Source of the DNA: Curtobacterium sp. Leaf261
Lineage (GTDB): Bacteria; Actinomycetota; Actinomycetes; Actinomycetales; Microbacteriaceae
Assembly: GCF_001422205.1 (NCBI RefSeq)
Contig: NZ_LMMJ01000010.1
Coordinates: forward strand, 186,001 to 250,000
Direction: 5' to 3'
Length of the DNA: 64,000 nt
Of the stretch, positions 8,506 to 17,414 are shown piece by piece (the first letter of the stretch is position 1; each line of letters starts with the position of its first letter). Under the pieces are notes generated by a model. That model was not told the origin of the DNA and ran no database searches. It saw only the letters and a program-made list of their open reading frames with translations. A program made the translations under genes and the position numbers.

Positions 8506-8842
8506 CGTGACGCTGCTCTGCCGCGGTCCGGTCGACGTGCGCGAGGTCGCCGAGGCGCTGGTCCTGCACGAGGACGGCTGGGGTGTCCGCGCACTCGACG
8601 ACGGCACGATCATGCAGGTCTGTCGCGACGCCGACCACCCGGTCATCACGGTGCTCGGGGTGCACCGGATCGATTCGTCGGACGAGGTCGAGCGCATCCT
8701 GCCCGACGCGCCCGTGGTGTCGACACCGCTGTGGTGGGCCGACACGGTGACGCCGTTCGGGCCGGACGGCGAGGACGGCATCGAGGCGGCGATGGCGGCG
8801 GCTGCCGTGCTCGACGCGGTGTGCGTGGTGCACGGGGACTGA
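8495..8842 (+). CDS. small hypothetical protein, 115 aa, coupled to the upstream gene
   Basis: Starts at a GTG (8495) that overlaps the end of the preceding gene by 11 nt, with GGAGG 6-7 nt upstream inside that gene. The product is soluble and acidic, with several beta-strand-like segments (VTLLCRGP, HPVITVLGV, WWADTVTPFG). It ends in an alanine-rich helix (IEAAMAAAAVLDAV). No family is recognised. Tight coupling to the DUF6177-like gene suggests a shared complex or a chaperone/immunity-like role, but nothing in the sequence proves this. A (CCCGA)10 tract begins 39 bp after its stop. Confidence 0.7.
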   Translation: MPRDVTLLCRGPVDVREVAEALVLHEDGWGVRALDDGTIMQVCRDADHPVITVLGVHRIDSSDEVERILPDAPVVSTPLWWADTVTPFGPDGEDGIEAAMAAAAVLDAVCVVHGD

Positions 8843-8880
8843 GCGCCGCCTGCGCTTCGTCGCTGTGGGCTACCCGCTCA

Positions 8881-8930
8881 CCCGACCCGACCCGACCCGA
8901 CCCGACCCGACCCGACCCGACCCGACCCGA
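8881..8930. repeat. pentanucleotide tandem repeat (CCCGA)10
   Basis: Ten perfect CCCGA units in the gap between two convergent genes. Perfect short repeats are prone to slippage, so the length probably varies between strains. No coding role is evident. Confidence 0.95.
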
Positions 8931-8939
8931 CCCAAGTCG

Positions 8940-9011
8940 GTCGGTTTGCGGGCGGAGCGACGAGATCGGCGGTGGATTCGCCCGAGTCGGTCGGTTTGCG
9001 GGCAAAGCGAC
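8940..9011. repeat. two REP-like family III palindromes
   Basis: Two 22-bp near-palindromes (8940-8961 and 8990-9011) with core GGTTTGCGGGC, 50 bp apart and embedded in a longer direct repeat (8935-8972 and 8985-9022). Reverse complements of the same motif occur at 31227-31248 and 31278-31299. They lie next to the CCCGA tract in the convergent gap. Confidence 0.6.
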
Positions 9012-9062
9012 GAGATCGGCGGCGGGTCTGCCAGGGCGACGGAGGCCCCAGCCAACGCGGGA

Positions 9063-11126
9063 CTACTCGCCCCGCCCGCCGTTCATCGCCGAGAGCCGGT
9101 CGTTGTACGCCCGGAGCTCGGCATCGCCGTCACGGTCCGCCTGACGGTCGAGCCGCTTGGCGTCCCGGGTGTCGCTCGTGATCCAGTTCCGGACCACGAG
9201 CAGCGCGACGAGCACCATCGGCAGCTCGGACGCGCCCCAGGCGATCCCGCCGCCGGTGTGCTGGTCGGCGAGGAGTCCGGCGTCGTTCGTCTGTCCGAGC
9301 GCGTGGTACCAGTCCACCGCGAACACCGACTCGCTCGTCATCACGGCGACCCCGAAGAACGCGTGGAACGCCAGCGTCGCGAGCAGCGCGATGATGAGGA
9401 TCGGGTAGGCGGGGCGCTTCGGGCCGGGGTCCACGCCGATGAACACCCAGAAGAACAGGTAGCCGCTCAGCACGAAGTGCACGACCATCACGACGTGCCA
9501 CTCGTGCGACTGCAGCGCGTACTGGAACGCCGGGGTGAAGTAGAACACGATGAGCGACCCGGCGAAGATCACGCCGGCCACCGCGGGCTTGCCCATGAAC
9601 TGCATGTACCGCGAGTGCACGAACAGCATGAGCCACTCGCGGGAGCCTCGGCTGCCGTCGTTCCGGACGGGCAGCGTGCGGAGTGCGAGCAGGACCGGCC
9701 CCCCGAGGACCAGGGGCAGCGGCACGAACATCATGAGGCCCATGTGCTGGATCATGTGGCTCGAGAAGTGGATCATCCCGTAGACCGCGGGCCCACCGCT
9801 CGTGAACCAGATGAAGAGCAGGCAGCCGAGCAACCAGCAGATCGTGCGGTGCACGGGCCAGGCGTCCCCGCGCTTCCGGAGCTTGCGGACGGCGTACAGG
9901 TACCAGGCGCCCATCGTGACGGCGATCGCGAGCCACGCCCAGTCGATCTGCCACGCCGTCAGGAAGCGCCCGAAGGTCTGGGGCGCGGGGAAGGTGAACC
10001 CGATGAGGCCGTCGCGGGTGTCCGCCCCGGTCTCCGGCGTCTGCGGCACGGGCGGCTGGGAGCGGGCGAGCCCGACCGAGATGCCCATCGCGACCGCCAT
10101 GAAGACGACCTCGGCGAGGGCGAACCGCACGAAGAGCCGGCGGTTCAGCGGGTCGCGGAGGAGCCCGGGGACGAGCTTCCGGCGCTGGACGATGCCGGCG
10201 ATCCCGAGCAGGATCAGGATGACGGCCTTCGTGGTGATCAGCCACCCGTACGTCGTGGTGACGAGGTCGAGCGGGCCGGTGATCCGGAGCGACGCGTTGA
10301 TGATGCCGGAGAACGCGACCGCGACGAACGCCCAGCCGGCGAGCGTCGAGTACCGCGCGACGACCCGGCCGGTCGCGCCCCGGGTGCCCTTGCGGACCAG
10401 GAGGACCGCGACCAGGCCACCGACCCACACGCACACCCCGATCAGGTGGAACGCGAGCGAGTTGACCGCGTTGGCGTGCTCGAGCGATCCGGCGGCGTGC
10501 CCGGAGAGCGCCAGGGGCAGCAGCGCGAAGAGGGCGGACACGGTCGCGACGGCGATCGTGGTGACCCGGGTGGCGAACGCGGCGACCACCGCGGCGACGA
10601 GGATGCCGACCGCGGACACCACGAGGGACTGTCCGATCTCGACCTGGAACGCGAACAGCATGAAGTTCCGCGCGAACACCGGGCTGGTGAGCGGGACGCC
10701 GAGGGTGTTCGCCCCCGTGAGGACGATCCCGACGACCGCGGCGAGGAACCAGATCGACCCCGAGACGGCTGCCCAGCGGACCGCCTGCTGCTGCACCCGC
10801 GACATCCCGCGCGGGTCCTTCCGCTGCGCGGGGAGCGCGAACGCCGCGACGATGAGCAGCCCGACGGTGAGTGCCGCCATGCCGTCGTGCACGGCGCGGG
10901 CGATCGGGAGCCCGTCGACGACGAGGTCGCCGGCGTCGACGAGTGCCCGGTTCGCCGTGAACGCACCGGTGAACACCATCGAGAGGACGGCGAACGCGAC
11001 GACCAGGGGGAGTGCGACGACGAGGACTGTCGCGACCGTCGAGGTCCGCGCGGCCACGACCGGGCCGTCGGGATCCTCCGGCGCGGTCGACGGCGGTGCT
11101 GCGGCGGACGGAGAGGTGACGGTCAT
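9063..11126 (-). CDS. CopD-CtaG fusion membrane protein (copper resistance/oxidase assembly), 687 aa
   Basis: Polytopic membrane protein. The N-terminal half (about residues 25-330) matches CopD-type copper transport proteins, with many helices, GHAAGSLEHANAVNS and HLIGVCVWVGG. The C-terminal half (about 400-650) matches the CtaG/caa3-oxidase assembly family, with GPAVYGMIHFSSHMIQHM, a conserved His-rich helix, and WYHALG. In related actinobacteria such fusions are linked to delivery of copper to cytochrome oxidase. The ATG at 11126 is taken; earlier in-frame starts add a non-conserved stretch. It is monocistronic and divergent from dcd. Metal role is inferred from family membership and the conserved His and Met residues. 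Confidence 0.88.
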   Translation of the reverse strand: MTVTSPSAAAPPSTAPEDPDGPVVAARTSTVATVLVVALPLVVAFAVLSMVFTGAFTANRALVDAGDLVVDGLPIARAVHDGMAALTVGLLIVAAFALPAQRKDPRGMSRVQQQAVRWAAVSGSIWFLAAVVGIVLTGANTLGVPLTSPVFARNFMLFAFQVEIGQSLVVSAVGILVAAVVAAFATRVTTIAVATVSALFALLPLALSGHAAGSLEHANAVNSLAFHLIGVCVWVGGLVAVLLVRKGTRGATGRVVARYSTLAGWAFVAVAFSGIINASLRITGPLDLVTTTYGWLITTKAVILILLGIAGIVQRRKLVPGLLRDPLNRRLFVRFALAEVVFMAVAMGISVGLARSQPPVPQTPETGADTRDGLIGFTFPAPQTFGRFLTAWQIDWAWLAIAVTMGAWYLYAVRKLRKRGDAWPVHRTICWLLGCLLFIWFTSGGPAVYGMIHFSSHMIQHMGLMMFVPLPLVLGGPVLLALRTLPVRNDGSRGSREWLMLFVHSRYMQFMGKPAVAGVIFAGSLIVFYFTPAFQYALQSHEWHVVMVVHFVLSGYLFFWVFIGVDPGPKRPAYPILIIALLATLAFHAFFGVAVMTSESVFAVDWYHALGQTNDAGLLADQHTGGGIAWGASELPMVLVALLVVRNWITSDTRDAKRLDRQADRDGDAELRAYNDRLSAMNGGRGE

Positions 11127-11314
11127 CGCACTTTTCGACAGGATCGGGATCGGTCTCCCCATGGTACGTCCGTCTTCCGGGAGGCCCGGTGGGAGCCCGG
11201 TGGGCAGCCTTCGGTCCTCCACAGCGGAGCCGCTTCGGCCGGGAGGCCCGGAGCGAGCCCGGTGCGCAACCGGCGGCCCGGCATCGCGACGAGTCCGACG
11301 ACGGCCTGCGCCCG

Positions 11315-11320
11315 TAGGAT
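11315..11320 (+). promoter_or_regulatory. -10 box of the leaderless dcd transcript
   Basis: TAGGAT lies exactly 6 nt before the GTG at 11327, with no ribosome site between. The upstream gap holds two copies of the CCGGGAGGCCCGG motif (11177 and 11238). Confidence 0.5.
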
Positions 11321-11326
11321 CGCATC

Positions 11327-11914
11327 GTGCTGCTCTCCGATCGCGACATCACCGCCCAGCTCGACGCCGGCCGCATCGGGCTCGACCCGTACGACCCGTC
11401 GCTCGTCCAGCCGTCGAGCATCGACGTGCGACTCGACAAGTTCTTCCGGCTGTTCGACAACCACCGCTACCCGCACATCGACCCGGCCGTCGACCAGCCC
11501 GACCTGACGCACCTGGTCGAGACCCCGGCCGACGAGCCGTTCGTGCTGCACCCCGGGGAGTTCGTCCTCGGCTCGACGTTCGAGGTCGTGAGCCTGCCCG
11601 ACGACGTCGCCGCGCGGCTCGAGGGCAAGAGCTCGCTCGGACGCCTCGGTCTGCTCACGCACTCTACGGCGGGCTTCATCGACCCCGGGTTCTCCGGCCA
11701 CGTGACCCTGGAGCTGAGCAACGTCGCGACGCTCCCGATCATGCTGTGGCCGGGCATGAAGATCGGCCAACTGTGCTTCTTCCAGCTCTCGAGCCCGGCC
11801 GACAAGCCCTACGGATCGGCCGAGTACCAGTCGCGGTACCAGGGACAGCGTGGTCCGACGGCATCGCGGTCGGCGCAGAACTTCCTGCGGACGGACGTCT
11901 CGGCGCGCGACTGA
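11327..11914 (+). CDS. dcd: dCTP deaminase (possibly bifunctional dCTP deaminase/dUTPase), 195 aa
   Basis: Deaminates dCTP to dUTP in pyrimidine deoxynucleotide synthesis; some actinobacterial enzymes also cleave dUTP to dUMP. The family order is complete: LLSDRDI at the start, [10 protein letters not shown], then [20 protein letters not shown] covering the nucleotide-binding and catalytic residues. [13 protein letters not shown] and QLCFFQL follow. The C-terminal [14 protein letters not shown] is the flexible lid. Length equals that of the mycobacterial bifunctional enzyme, but which activity it has cannot be read directly. The GTG start is supported by the leaderless promoter spacing. Confidence 0.97.
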   Translation: MLLSDRDITAQLDAGRIGLDPYDPSLVQPSSIDVRLDKFFRLFDNHRYPHIDPAVDQPDLTHLVETPADEPFVLHPGEFVLGSTFEVVSLPDDVAARLEGKSSLGRLGLLTHSTAGFIDPGFSGHVTLELSNVATLPIMLWPGMKIGQLCFFQLSSPADKPYGSAEYQSRYQGQRGPTASRSAQNFLRTDVSARD

Positions 11915-11955
11915 GCCGATGTCACGCCATCGCGTGAGGGCCCACGTCACACGCA

Positions 11956-11985
11956 TTGTGTACGAAATCTCAGACGGCATATACT
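11956..11985 (+). promoter_or_regulatory. promoter of the XRE-MNT/HEPN pair
   Basis: TTGTGT (11956-11961) and TATACT (11980-11985) with an 18-bp spacer, the best sigma-70-type match in this part of the window. Transcription should start near 11992, followed by GGAGGT (12002-12007) and the ATG at 12013. Confidence 0.65.
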
Positions 11986-12012
11986 CAGCGGATCGCGATG
12001 CGGAGGTGCCAG

Positions 12013-12570
12013 ATGCGAGATGGTCCGAACGATCGTCGTCCATCACCGGGGGTGGTGGTGTGTGACGGGGTGGACAGCGGTGCTGCGGTCCTGCTCCGGA
12101 CCGCTCGACAGCGGGCGAACCTGACCCAGGTGGAGCTCGCCGTCCGGGCCGGGGTCACCCAGAGCGTCATCAGCACGTACGAGAACAACCGGCGCGAGCC
12201 GTCGTTCGCGGTCCTCCATCGGCTGCTCGTCGCGGCAGGGTTCGAGCCCGAGGTCGTGCTGCACCCCCGACCCGAGCGGAAGCCCCTCCGCAACCTCGTC
12301 GGGGAGCGGCGGGACGAGGTCATCGCGGCGTTCGAGGGGCTCGGCGGTCGGAACGTGCGGCTGTTCGGCAGCGTCGCTCGCGGGGACGACACCGCCGAGA
12401 GTGACGTCGACCTCATGGTGGACCTCGACGCCGGCGCCGGTCTCTTCGCCCTCATGGAGATGCAGGACACGGCCGAGCAGATCCTCGGGGTCCGCGTGGA
12501 CGTCGTCTGCGCGGACGGGCTGTCCGGCGGGGCGGCGAGGAACGCGTTGGCCGACGCGATCGCCCTGTGA
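12013..12570 (+). CDS. XRE-type HTH fused to minimal nucleotidyltransferase (MntA-like antitoxin), 185 aa
   Basis: Two-domain protein. An XRE-type helix-turn-helix (about residues 20-75, with LTQVELAVRAGVTQSVISTY) is fused to a minimal nucleotidyltransferase (about 95-180). Its GSVARG motif (119-124) and the paired acidic residues D131 and D133 (DVDLMVD) are intact, so catalysis should be possible. In known MntA/HepT modules the MNT protein AMPylates a Tyr on the HEPN toxin and neutralises it. The HTH suggests self-regulation. The ATG at 12013 has GGAGGT 5 nt upstream; GTGs further in are weaker. It is coupled by a 4-nt overlap to the HEPN-like gene. Confidence 0.9.
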   Translation: MRDGPNDRRPSPGVVVCDGVDSGAAVLLRTARQRANLTQVELAVRAGVTQSVISTYENNRREPSFAVLHRLLVAAGFEPEVVLHPRPERKPLRNLVGERRDEVIAAFEGLGGRNVRLFGSVARGDDTAESDVDLMVDLDAGAGLFALMEMQDTAEQILGVRVDVVCADGLSGGAARNALADAIAL

Positions 12571-12917
12571 GCCGTCGCGCTCCCCGTGAACGACTCGACG
12601 ACATCCGCGCCGCGTGTGCGGCGATCGAACAGTACGTCGCCCTGGGGGAGGACCGGGAGTGGTCGTCGACGCGGGAGATGCTGCGCTACGACGCGGTCCG
12701 GATGCGGCTCGTCGAGATCGGCATCGCCGTGGGCGCGCTGCCCGAGCGGATCCTGGCGCACGAACCGACGATCCCGTGGCGGCACGTCGCCGAGCTCGGA
12801 GCGCGGTTGACCAGCCGCTCGTTCGACACTGGTCGTGCCCTCGTGCTCGAGACGGCCAGGGTCGACGTCCCCCGACTCCGTGCCGCGGTCGACCGACTCG
12901 TCGCGGCGTCCGTCTGA
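12567..12917 (+). CDS. HepT-like (DUF86/HEPN) protein with lost active-site motif, 116 aa
   Basis: Aligns along its length with HepT-type HEPN ribonucleases: RERLDDIRAACAAIEQYV at the start, RYDAVRMRLVEIG in the middle helix, IPWRHVAEL before the catalytic loop and VPRLRAAVDRLV at the end. In active members the loop has an RX4HXY motif (for example MRNxLVHEY). Here the equivalent segment is LGARLTSRSF (residues 77-86), so the Arg, His and Tyr are replaced by Gly78, Ser83 and Ser85. The RNase centre and the Tyr that MNT antitoxins modify are both absent. It may be a dead toxin, a structural partner for the MNT-HTH protein, or a repurposed regulator. The GTG start overlaps the upstream stop (GTGA). 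Confidence 0.85.
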   Translation: MSRRAPRERLDDIRAACAAIEQYVALGEDREWSSTREMLRYDAVRMRLVEIGIAVGALPERILAHEPTIPWRHVAELGARLTSRSFDTGRALVLETARVDVPRLRAAVDRLVAASV

Positions 12918-12926
12918 CGCGTCCGA

Positions 12927-12974
12927 CCGGTGGCGGCCCGGGCCGGTGGCGGACCGGACCGGTGGCGGACTGGA
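12927..12974. repeat. 16-bp tandem repeat, three units
   Basis: Three copies of CCGGTGGCGGNCYGGR directly after the HepT-like gene. The last unit contains GGACTGGA, the start of the family I repeat, and a half copy of that repeat (CGTCCCTCCAGTCCGG) begins at 12996. Confidence 0.7.
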
Positions 12975-13098
12975 CCGGCGGGGCGGGGGTGGGTCGTCCC
13001 TCCAGTCCGGGACATCCGCGAGGTCCGCGGCCGACGCACGCATCGCGCACACCGCGGCCGACACGCGCACCGCGCGCCACCACCGCCGCGCGCATGGC

Positions 13099-13133
13099 GA
13101 AGGCCCCGCCCGCAGGATGCGGACGGGGCCTTC
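13099..13133. terminator. hairpin between convergent genes
   Basis: GAAGGCCCCG and CGGGGCCTTC form a perfect 10-bp stem around a GC-rich loop, midway between the HepT-like gene and the convergent sugar-binding protein gene. No T-run follows, as is usual for terminators in this kind of genome. Confidence 0.65.
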
Positions 13134-13160
13134 GTGGAGGGTGTGCTCAGCGAGCGGGGA

Positions 13161-14255
13161 TCAGCCCTGCTTGGCGAGTGCCTCGAGGGTGTCGTTGCCC
13201 TTGTACGCCTCGACCGCGTTCTCCTTGGTGACGAGGATCGGGGTGAGCTCGACCGCGGGGACGATCTTCGCGCCGTTGTCGTTGTTCTTGTCCTTCGTCG
13301 TCTTCGGGGTCTTGCCCGCAGCGAGGTCGGACACGAGGTCGATGGCGGCCTGCGCCTCTTCCGTGGTGTTCTTGTAGATGGTCGAGTACTGCGTGCCGTT
13401 CATGATGAGCGGGATGGACGCGGTCTCGGAGTCCTGACCGGTGATGACCGGGTTCGACTTGCCGGCTGCCTTCGTGGCGGTCAGGATCGCGCGGGCCAGG
13501 GTGTCGTTCGGCGAGAGGACCCCGTCGAGGTCGGTGTCCGTGTACGACTTCGTGAGGATGTCGGACATGCGCGACTGGGCGTTCTGCGCGAGCCAGCCCT
13601 GCGTGTTGACCTGCTTGAACGTGGTCTGGCCGGAGACGACCTTGAGCGTGCCGTCGTCGATCTTCGGCTGGAGGACGCTCATCGCACCGTTGAAGAACAC
13701 CGTCGCGTTGGCGTCGTCGGGGGAACCGGCGAACAGCTCGATGTTGTACGGGCCGGAGCTCTTCTTGGCCTTGAGGCCGTCGAGGAGCGCGTTGGCCTGC
13801 AGCTGGCCGACCTTGTAGTTGTTGAACGCGACGTAGTAGTCGACGTTCTTGGTGTTCAGGATGTTGCGGTCCCAGGCGATGACGGTCGCGCCGGAGGTCT
13901 TGGCGGCCTTGACCTGCGTACCGAGCTGCGAACCGTCGGCGGCGCCGATGATGATCGCCTTGTCGCCCTTGGTGACCATGCCCGAGATCTGACCCTGCTG
14001 GTCGGACACGGTGCCGGTGGCGGCGGCGTACTGGATGTCGGCCTTGAAGCCTGCGGCCTCGATCGACTTCTTGAACGCTGCGCCCGCGAGGACCCAGTTC
14101 TGCGAGGTCTTGGCGGGGAGCGCGACGCCGATGGTGTCGCCCTTCTTGATCGAGGCGCCCGAGTCGGAGCCGGAGCCGCCGCGCGACGAGCAGCCGGTGA
14201 GGGCGAGGCCTGCGATGAGGACGACGCTCGCGCCGACCAGGATCTTCTTACGCAT
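13161..14255 (-). CDS. sugar ABC transporter substrate-binding lipoprotein (ChvE-like), 364 aa
   Basis: Periplasmic-binding-fold lipoprotein that delivers a sugar to the MmsAB-type permease encoded upstream. A type II signal peptide is clear: MRKK, a hydrophobic stretch, then LTGC with the lipid-modified Cys at residue 21, followed by a Gly/Ser linker. The mature part has the type-I fold seen in ChvE and XylF proteins (IGVALPAKTSQNW at the start, GMVTKGDKAIIIGAADG, then DTDLDGVLSPNDTLARAI and the SETASIPLIMNG binding loop). ChvE relatives bind monosaccharides such as xylose, arabinose, glucose or galactose; the ligand here is not determined. It is the last gene of the three-gene operon, 99 bp after the permease. 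Confidence 0.93.
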   Translation of the reverse strand: MRKKILVGASVVLIAGLALTGCSSRGGSGSDSGASIKKGDTIGVALPAKTSQNWVLAGAAFKKSIEAAGFKADIQYAAATGTVSDQQGQISGMVTKGDKAIIIGAADGSQLGTQVKAAKTSGATVIAWDRNILNTKNVDYYVAFNNYKVGQLQANALLDGLKAKKSSGPYNIELFAGSPDDANATVFFNGAMSVLQPKIDDGTLKVVSGQTTFKQVNTQGWLAQNAQSRMSDILTKSYTDTDLDGVLSPNDTLARAILTATKAAGKSNPVITGQDSETASIPLIMNGTQYSTIYKNTTEEAQAAIDLVSDLAAGKTPKTTKDKNNDNGAKIVPAVELTPILVTKENAVEAYKGNDTLEALAKQG

Positions 14256-14354
14256 GTGATTGCTTTCTCTTCGTTGAGGGAGACGGGGAGGGCGGTGCAG
14301 CCCTCCCCGGGGTGTTGGGGAGTGTGAAGTGGTGGGGGAGGGGAAGGAGCAGCG

Positions 14355-15653
14355 CTACGGGAGCGTGACCTTCTCCTTGTTGGTGTCGTCGATGGACTGC
14401 GGCTGGCCGGTGTCGACCGCGGGTCCCGTGGCGGCGTCCTGCCGTCGGAACTGCCGCATCATGCCGCCGATGAGCGACGGGCGACCCTGCGACTTCGAGT
14501 AGACGTCGAAGGCGACGGCGACCAGGAGCACGAGACCACGGATGATCTGGACCTTGTTCGACTCGATGCCCATCAGGGAGAGGCCGTTCGTGAGGAGCGC
14601 CATGACGAGACCACCGATGATCGACCCGGTGACCGTTCCGACACCACCCGCGACCGCGGCACCACCGACGAACACGGCGGCGATCGCGTCGAGCTCCCAG
14701 CCGGTGCCGTCGGCGGGGCCGGATGCGCCGGAGTACCCGACGAACACCATGCCGGCGATGGCGGCGAGGACCGACATGTTCATCATCACGAAGAAGTTGA
14801 CGCGACGAGCGCTGACCCCGGAGAGGACAGCGGCGCTCGAGTTGCCACCGACCGCGTAGACCTGGCGGCCGAAGATCGTGTTGCGGGTGACGAACCCGTA
14901 GACGATGGTCAGGACGCCGAGGATGATCGCGACGATCGGGATCGAGGTGCCGACGTTGCCGGTCGCGAACAGGTAGGTCGCGGCGATCGTGACGAGGACG
15001 AGCACACCCGTGCGGACGACGGACACCCACACCGGCGGGACCTCGGCCTGCATCTTGTGACGACGACGCCGGTTGTTGAACTCGATGTACACGAGTGCCA
15101 GCACCGTGATGAGCCCGAGCAGGAGCGTGCCGTTGCTGAAACCGAAGTCCGGACCGAAGTCGGGCAGGAAGCCGGCGCCGACCTGGGAGTAGTCGTTCGG
15201 CACGGGGACCGACGTCGAGTTGCCGATGATCTGGTTCGCACCACGGAAGATCAGCTGGCCGGCGAGCGTCACGATGAACGCGGGGACCCGCACGAACGCG
15301 ACCCAGAAGCCCTGCCAGGCGCCGACGAGGGCTCCGACGACGAGGCCGAAGATGATCGCGAGCCACCACGGGAAGTTCCACTGGGCCATCGACTGGGCGA
15401 CGATGATGCCGACGAACGCCGCGACCGAGCCGACCGACAGGTCGATGTGGCCGGCGATGATCACCATCACCATCCCGAGCGCGAGGATCAGGATGTACGA
15501 GTACTGCAGGAACAGGTTGATGACGTTCGTCGGTTCGAGCGTCAGACCCTTGGTCGTGAACTCGAAGATGATGATGATCGCGATGAGCGCGATGATCATC
15601 CCGTAGGAGCCGATCGTGTTGCCCTTGCCGAAGAGCAGCTTGAGGTTGTTCAT
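14355..15653 (-). CDS. mmsB: sugar ABC transporter permease (MmsB/GguB-like), 432 aa
   Basis: Inner-membrane permease of a monosaccharide importer. The ATG at 15653 is chosen because it overlaps the ATPase stop by 4 nt (ATGA) and begins the typical MNNLKLLF leader; upstream residues in this frame belong to the ATPase gene read out of frame. About ten membrane helices are visible. The conserved [16 protein letters not shown] motif (about residues 68-83) and the second [17 protein letters not shown] segment near the C-terminus are hallmarks of BPD_transp_2 sugar permeases. Length is that of MmsB/GguB (about 400 or more), longer than RbsC. It belongs to the same operon as the ATPase and the ChvE-like lipoprotein. 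Confidence 0.94.
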   Translation of the reverse strand: MNNLKLLFGKGNTIGSYGMIIALIAIIIIFEFTTKGLTLEPTNVINLFLQYSYILILALGMVMVIIAGHIDLSVGSVAAFVGIIVAQSMAQWNFPWWLAIIFGLVVGALVGAWQGFWVAFVRVPAFIVTLAGQLIFRGANQIIGNSTSVPVPNDYSQVGAGFLPDFGPDFGFSNGTLLLGLITVLALVYIEFNNRRRRHKMQAEVPPVWVSVVRTGVLVLVTIAATYLFATGNVGTSIPIVAIILGVLTIVYGFVTRNTIFGRQVYAVGGNSSAAVLSGVSARRVNFFVMMNMSVLAAIAGMVFVGYSGASGPADGTGWELDAIAAVFVGGAAVAGGVGTVTGSIIGGLVMALLTNGLSLMGIESNKVQIIRGLVLLVAVAFDVYSKSQGRPSLIGGMMRQFRRQDAATGPAVDTGQPQSIDDTNKEKVTLP

Positions 15654-17242
15654 GAGGTGAGTGCGCCCTTCCGCGCTGAGGTCATGCTGCGCATGAGGGT
15701 TTCCGGGTCCGCCTCTGCGGCGGGGACGTCGTTGGTGATCGCGCCCTCGAAGATCGTGTAGATGCGATCCGAGAGGCCGAGGAGCTCGGGGAGCTCCGAC
15801 GAGATGAGGATGATCCCCTTCCCCTCGGCCGCGAGCTGCTGGATGATGCCGTAGATCTCGAACTTGGCGCCGACGTCGATGCCACGGGTCGGCTCGTCGA
15901 GGATCAGCAGGTCGGGGTCGGTGAACATCCACTTCGACAGGACGACCTTCTGCTGGTTCCCGCCGGAGAGCTTGCCGACGTTGTCCTCCACGGACGGGAC
16001 CTTGGTCCGCAGCAGCTTCCGGTACTTCTCGGCGACGTCGTACTCCTCGAGCGAGTCGACCACACCACCGCGGTTGGAGATCTTCTTGAGGTCGGCCGAG
16101 ACGGTCGAGCGCTTGACGGTGTCGAGCAGGTTCAGGCCGAGGGCCTTGCGGTCCTCGCTGACGTAGCCGAGGCCGTTGTCGATCGCCTGCTGGACGTTGT
16201 TGACCTTGATCTCGCGGCCGTCCTTGATGATCTCGCCGCCGATGAAGTTGCCGTACGAGTGGCCGAAGATGCTCATCGCCAGCTCGGTGCGTCCGGCGCC
16301 CATGAGGCCGGCGAACCCGACGATCTCACCGCGGCGGACGAAGAAGTTCTCGCTCTTGCAGACCAGTCGCGACGCGTCGACGGGGTGCTGCACGGTCCAG
16401 TCGCGGACCTCGAAGAAGGTCTCCCCGATCTTCGGCGTGCGGTCCGGGAACCGCGACTCGAGCGACCGGCCGACCATCCCGCGGATGATCCGGTCCTCGT
16501 TGACGCCGTCGGCCCGGACGTTCAGCGTCTCGATGCTCTTGCCGTCGCGGATGATCGTGATGTCGTCGGCGATCTGCTCGATCTCGTTCAGCTTGTGGCT
16601 GATCATGATGCTCGCGATGCCGCGGGACTTGAGGCCGACGATGAGGTCGAGCAGGTGCTGCGAGTCGTTCTCGTTGAGCGCTGCGGTGGGCTCGTCGAGG
16701 ATGAGCAGCTTGACGTTCTTGTGCAGGGCCTTGGCGATCTCGACGAGCTGCTGCTTGCCGACACCGAGGTTCTTGATCTGCGTGTCGGGGTCGTCGGACA
16801 GGCCGACGCGGGCCAGGAGCTCCTGGGCGCGGAGCTGGGCACCGGTCCAGTCGATGACGCCGAAGCGGCTCGGCTCGTTGCCGAGGAACAGGTTCTCGGT
16901 GATGCTCAGCTCGGGGATGAGCGCGAGTTCCTGGTGGATGATGACGATGCCCGCGGCCTCGGACTGCTTGATGCCGGAGAAGCGCATCTCCTCGCCCTCG
17001 AAGACGATGTCGCCGGCGTAGGTGCCGTAGGGGTAGACGCCCGAGAGGACCTTCATCAGGGTCGACTTGCCGGCACCGTTCTCACCGCAGATCGCGTGGA
17101 TCTCGCCGGCGCGGACGGTGATCGACACGTCCGACAGCGCCTTGACGCCGGGGAACTCCTTGGTGATCGATCGCATCTCGAGGATCGTTTCGGGTGCGAT
17201 GAGCGAACGCGTCGCGTTCGGGTCGATCGGGTCTGACGCCAC
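15650..17242 (-). CDS. mmsA: sugar ABC transporter ATPase, two-domain (MmsA/GguA-like), 530 aa
   Basis: Cytoplasmic ATPase with two fused nucleotide-binding domains, which powers the MmsB-type permease. The first domain has Walker [10 protein letters not shown] (residues 53-61), an unusual signature [10 protein letters not shown] and Walker [12 protein letters not shown]. The second has a degenerate Walker A ([10 protein letters not shown]), signature [14 protein letters not shown] and Walker [13 protein letters not shown], as is normal in MglA/RbsA/XylG relatives. The start is GTG at 17242, with GGAGGAGA just upstream. This is the first gene of the operon, behind a strong promoter and a LacI-type operator. 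It is close to GguA and MmsA of multiple-monosaccharide systems; the sugar is unknown. Confidence 0.95.
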   Translation of the reverse strand: MASDPIDPNATRSLIAPETILEMRSITKEFPGVKALSDVSITVRAGEIHAICGENGAGKSTLMKVLSGVYPYGTYAGDIVFEGEEMRFSGIKQSEAAGIVIIHQELALIPELSITENLFLGNEPSRFGVIDWTGAQLRAQELLARVGLSDDPDTQIKNLGVGKQQLVEIAKALHKNVKLLILDEPTAALNENDSQHLLDLIVGLKSRGIASIMISHKLNEIEQIADDITIIRDGKSIETLNVRADGVNEDRIIRGMVGRSLESRFPDRTPKIGETFFEVRDWTVQHPVDASRLVCKSENFFVRRGEIVGFAGLMGAGRTELAMSIFGHSYGNFIGGEIIKDGREIKVNNVQQAIDNGLGYVSEDRKALGLNLLDTVKRSTVSADLKKISNRGGVVDSLEEYDVAEKYRKLLRTKVPSVEDNVGKLSGGNQQKVVLSKWMFTDPDLLILDEPTRGIDVGAKFEIYGIIQQLAAEGKGIILISSELPELLGLSDRIYTIFEGAITNDVPAAEADPETLMRSMTSARKGALTS

Positions 17243-17350
17243 AGTGCATCTCCTCCTGCCGGTCCGGCAGTCCTCCGGGTGGTGATCGCGTCACCGGAGC
17301 AGGCACAGCACGCTGTGTGGACTCCGTTGTCGCGTCCGATGTGCCACGGG

Positions 17351-17366
17351 ATGTGAACGGTCACAT
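17351..17366 (-). promoter_or_regulatory. LacI-family operator in the mmsA leader
   Basis: ATGTGAACGGTCACAT, a near-palindrome with central CG as usual for LacI-family sites. It lies about 11-26 bp downstream of the predicted mmsA transcription start, where a bound repressor would block elongation. The same motif (ATGTGCACGTTCACAT) lies at 18749-18764 before the LacI gene. Confidence 0.75.
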
Positions 17367-17383
17367 CGGGTGGAACGGGGGCA

Positions 17384-17414
17384 ATATTACGCACAGGTTG
17401 CCGGAGACTGTCAA
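17384..17414 (-). promoter_or_regulatory. promoter of the mmsA-mmsB-chvE-like operon
   Basis: On the minus strand, a perfect TTGACA (17414-17409) and TAATAT (17389-17384) with a 19-bp spacer; shifting the -10 to CGTAAT gives 17 bp. It is an unusually strong, AT-rich promoter for this window, with the LacI operator just downstream. Confidence 0.7.

Noticed and set aside
8881..9022. CRISPR-like array
   Set aside because: The CCCGA run has no spacers and the downstream 38-bp direct repeat has only two copies; no cas genes are present.
8865..11507. Plus-strand open frame of 880 codons over the CopD-CtaG gene
   Set aside because: Asp/Arg/Glu/His-rich antisense shadow; the minus-strand frame has clear membrane helices and known motifs.
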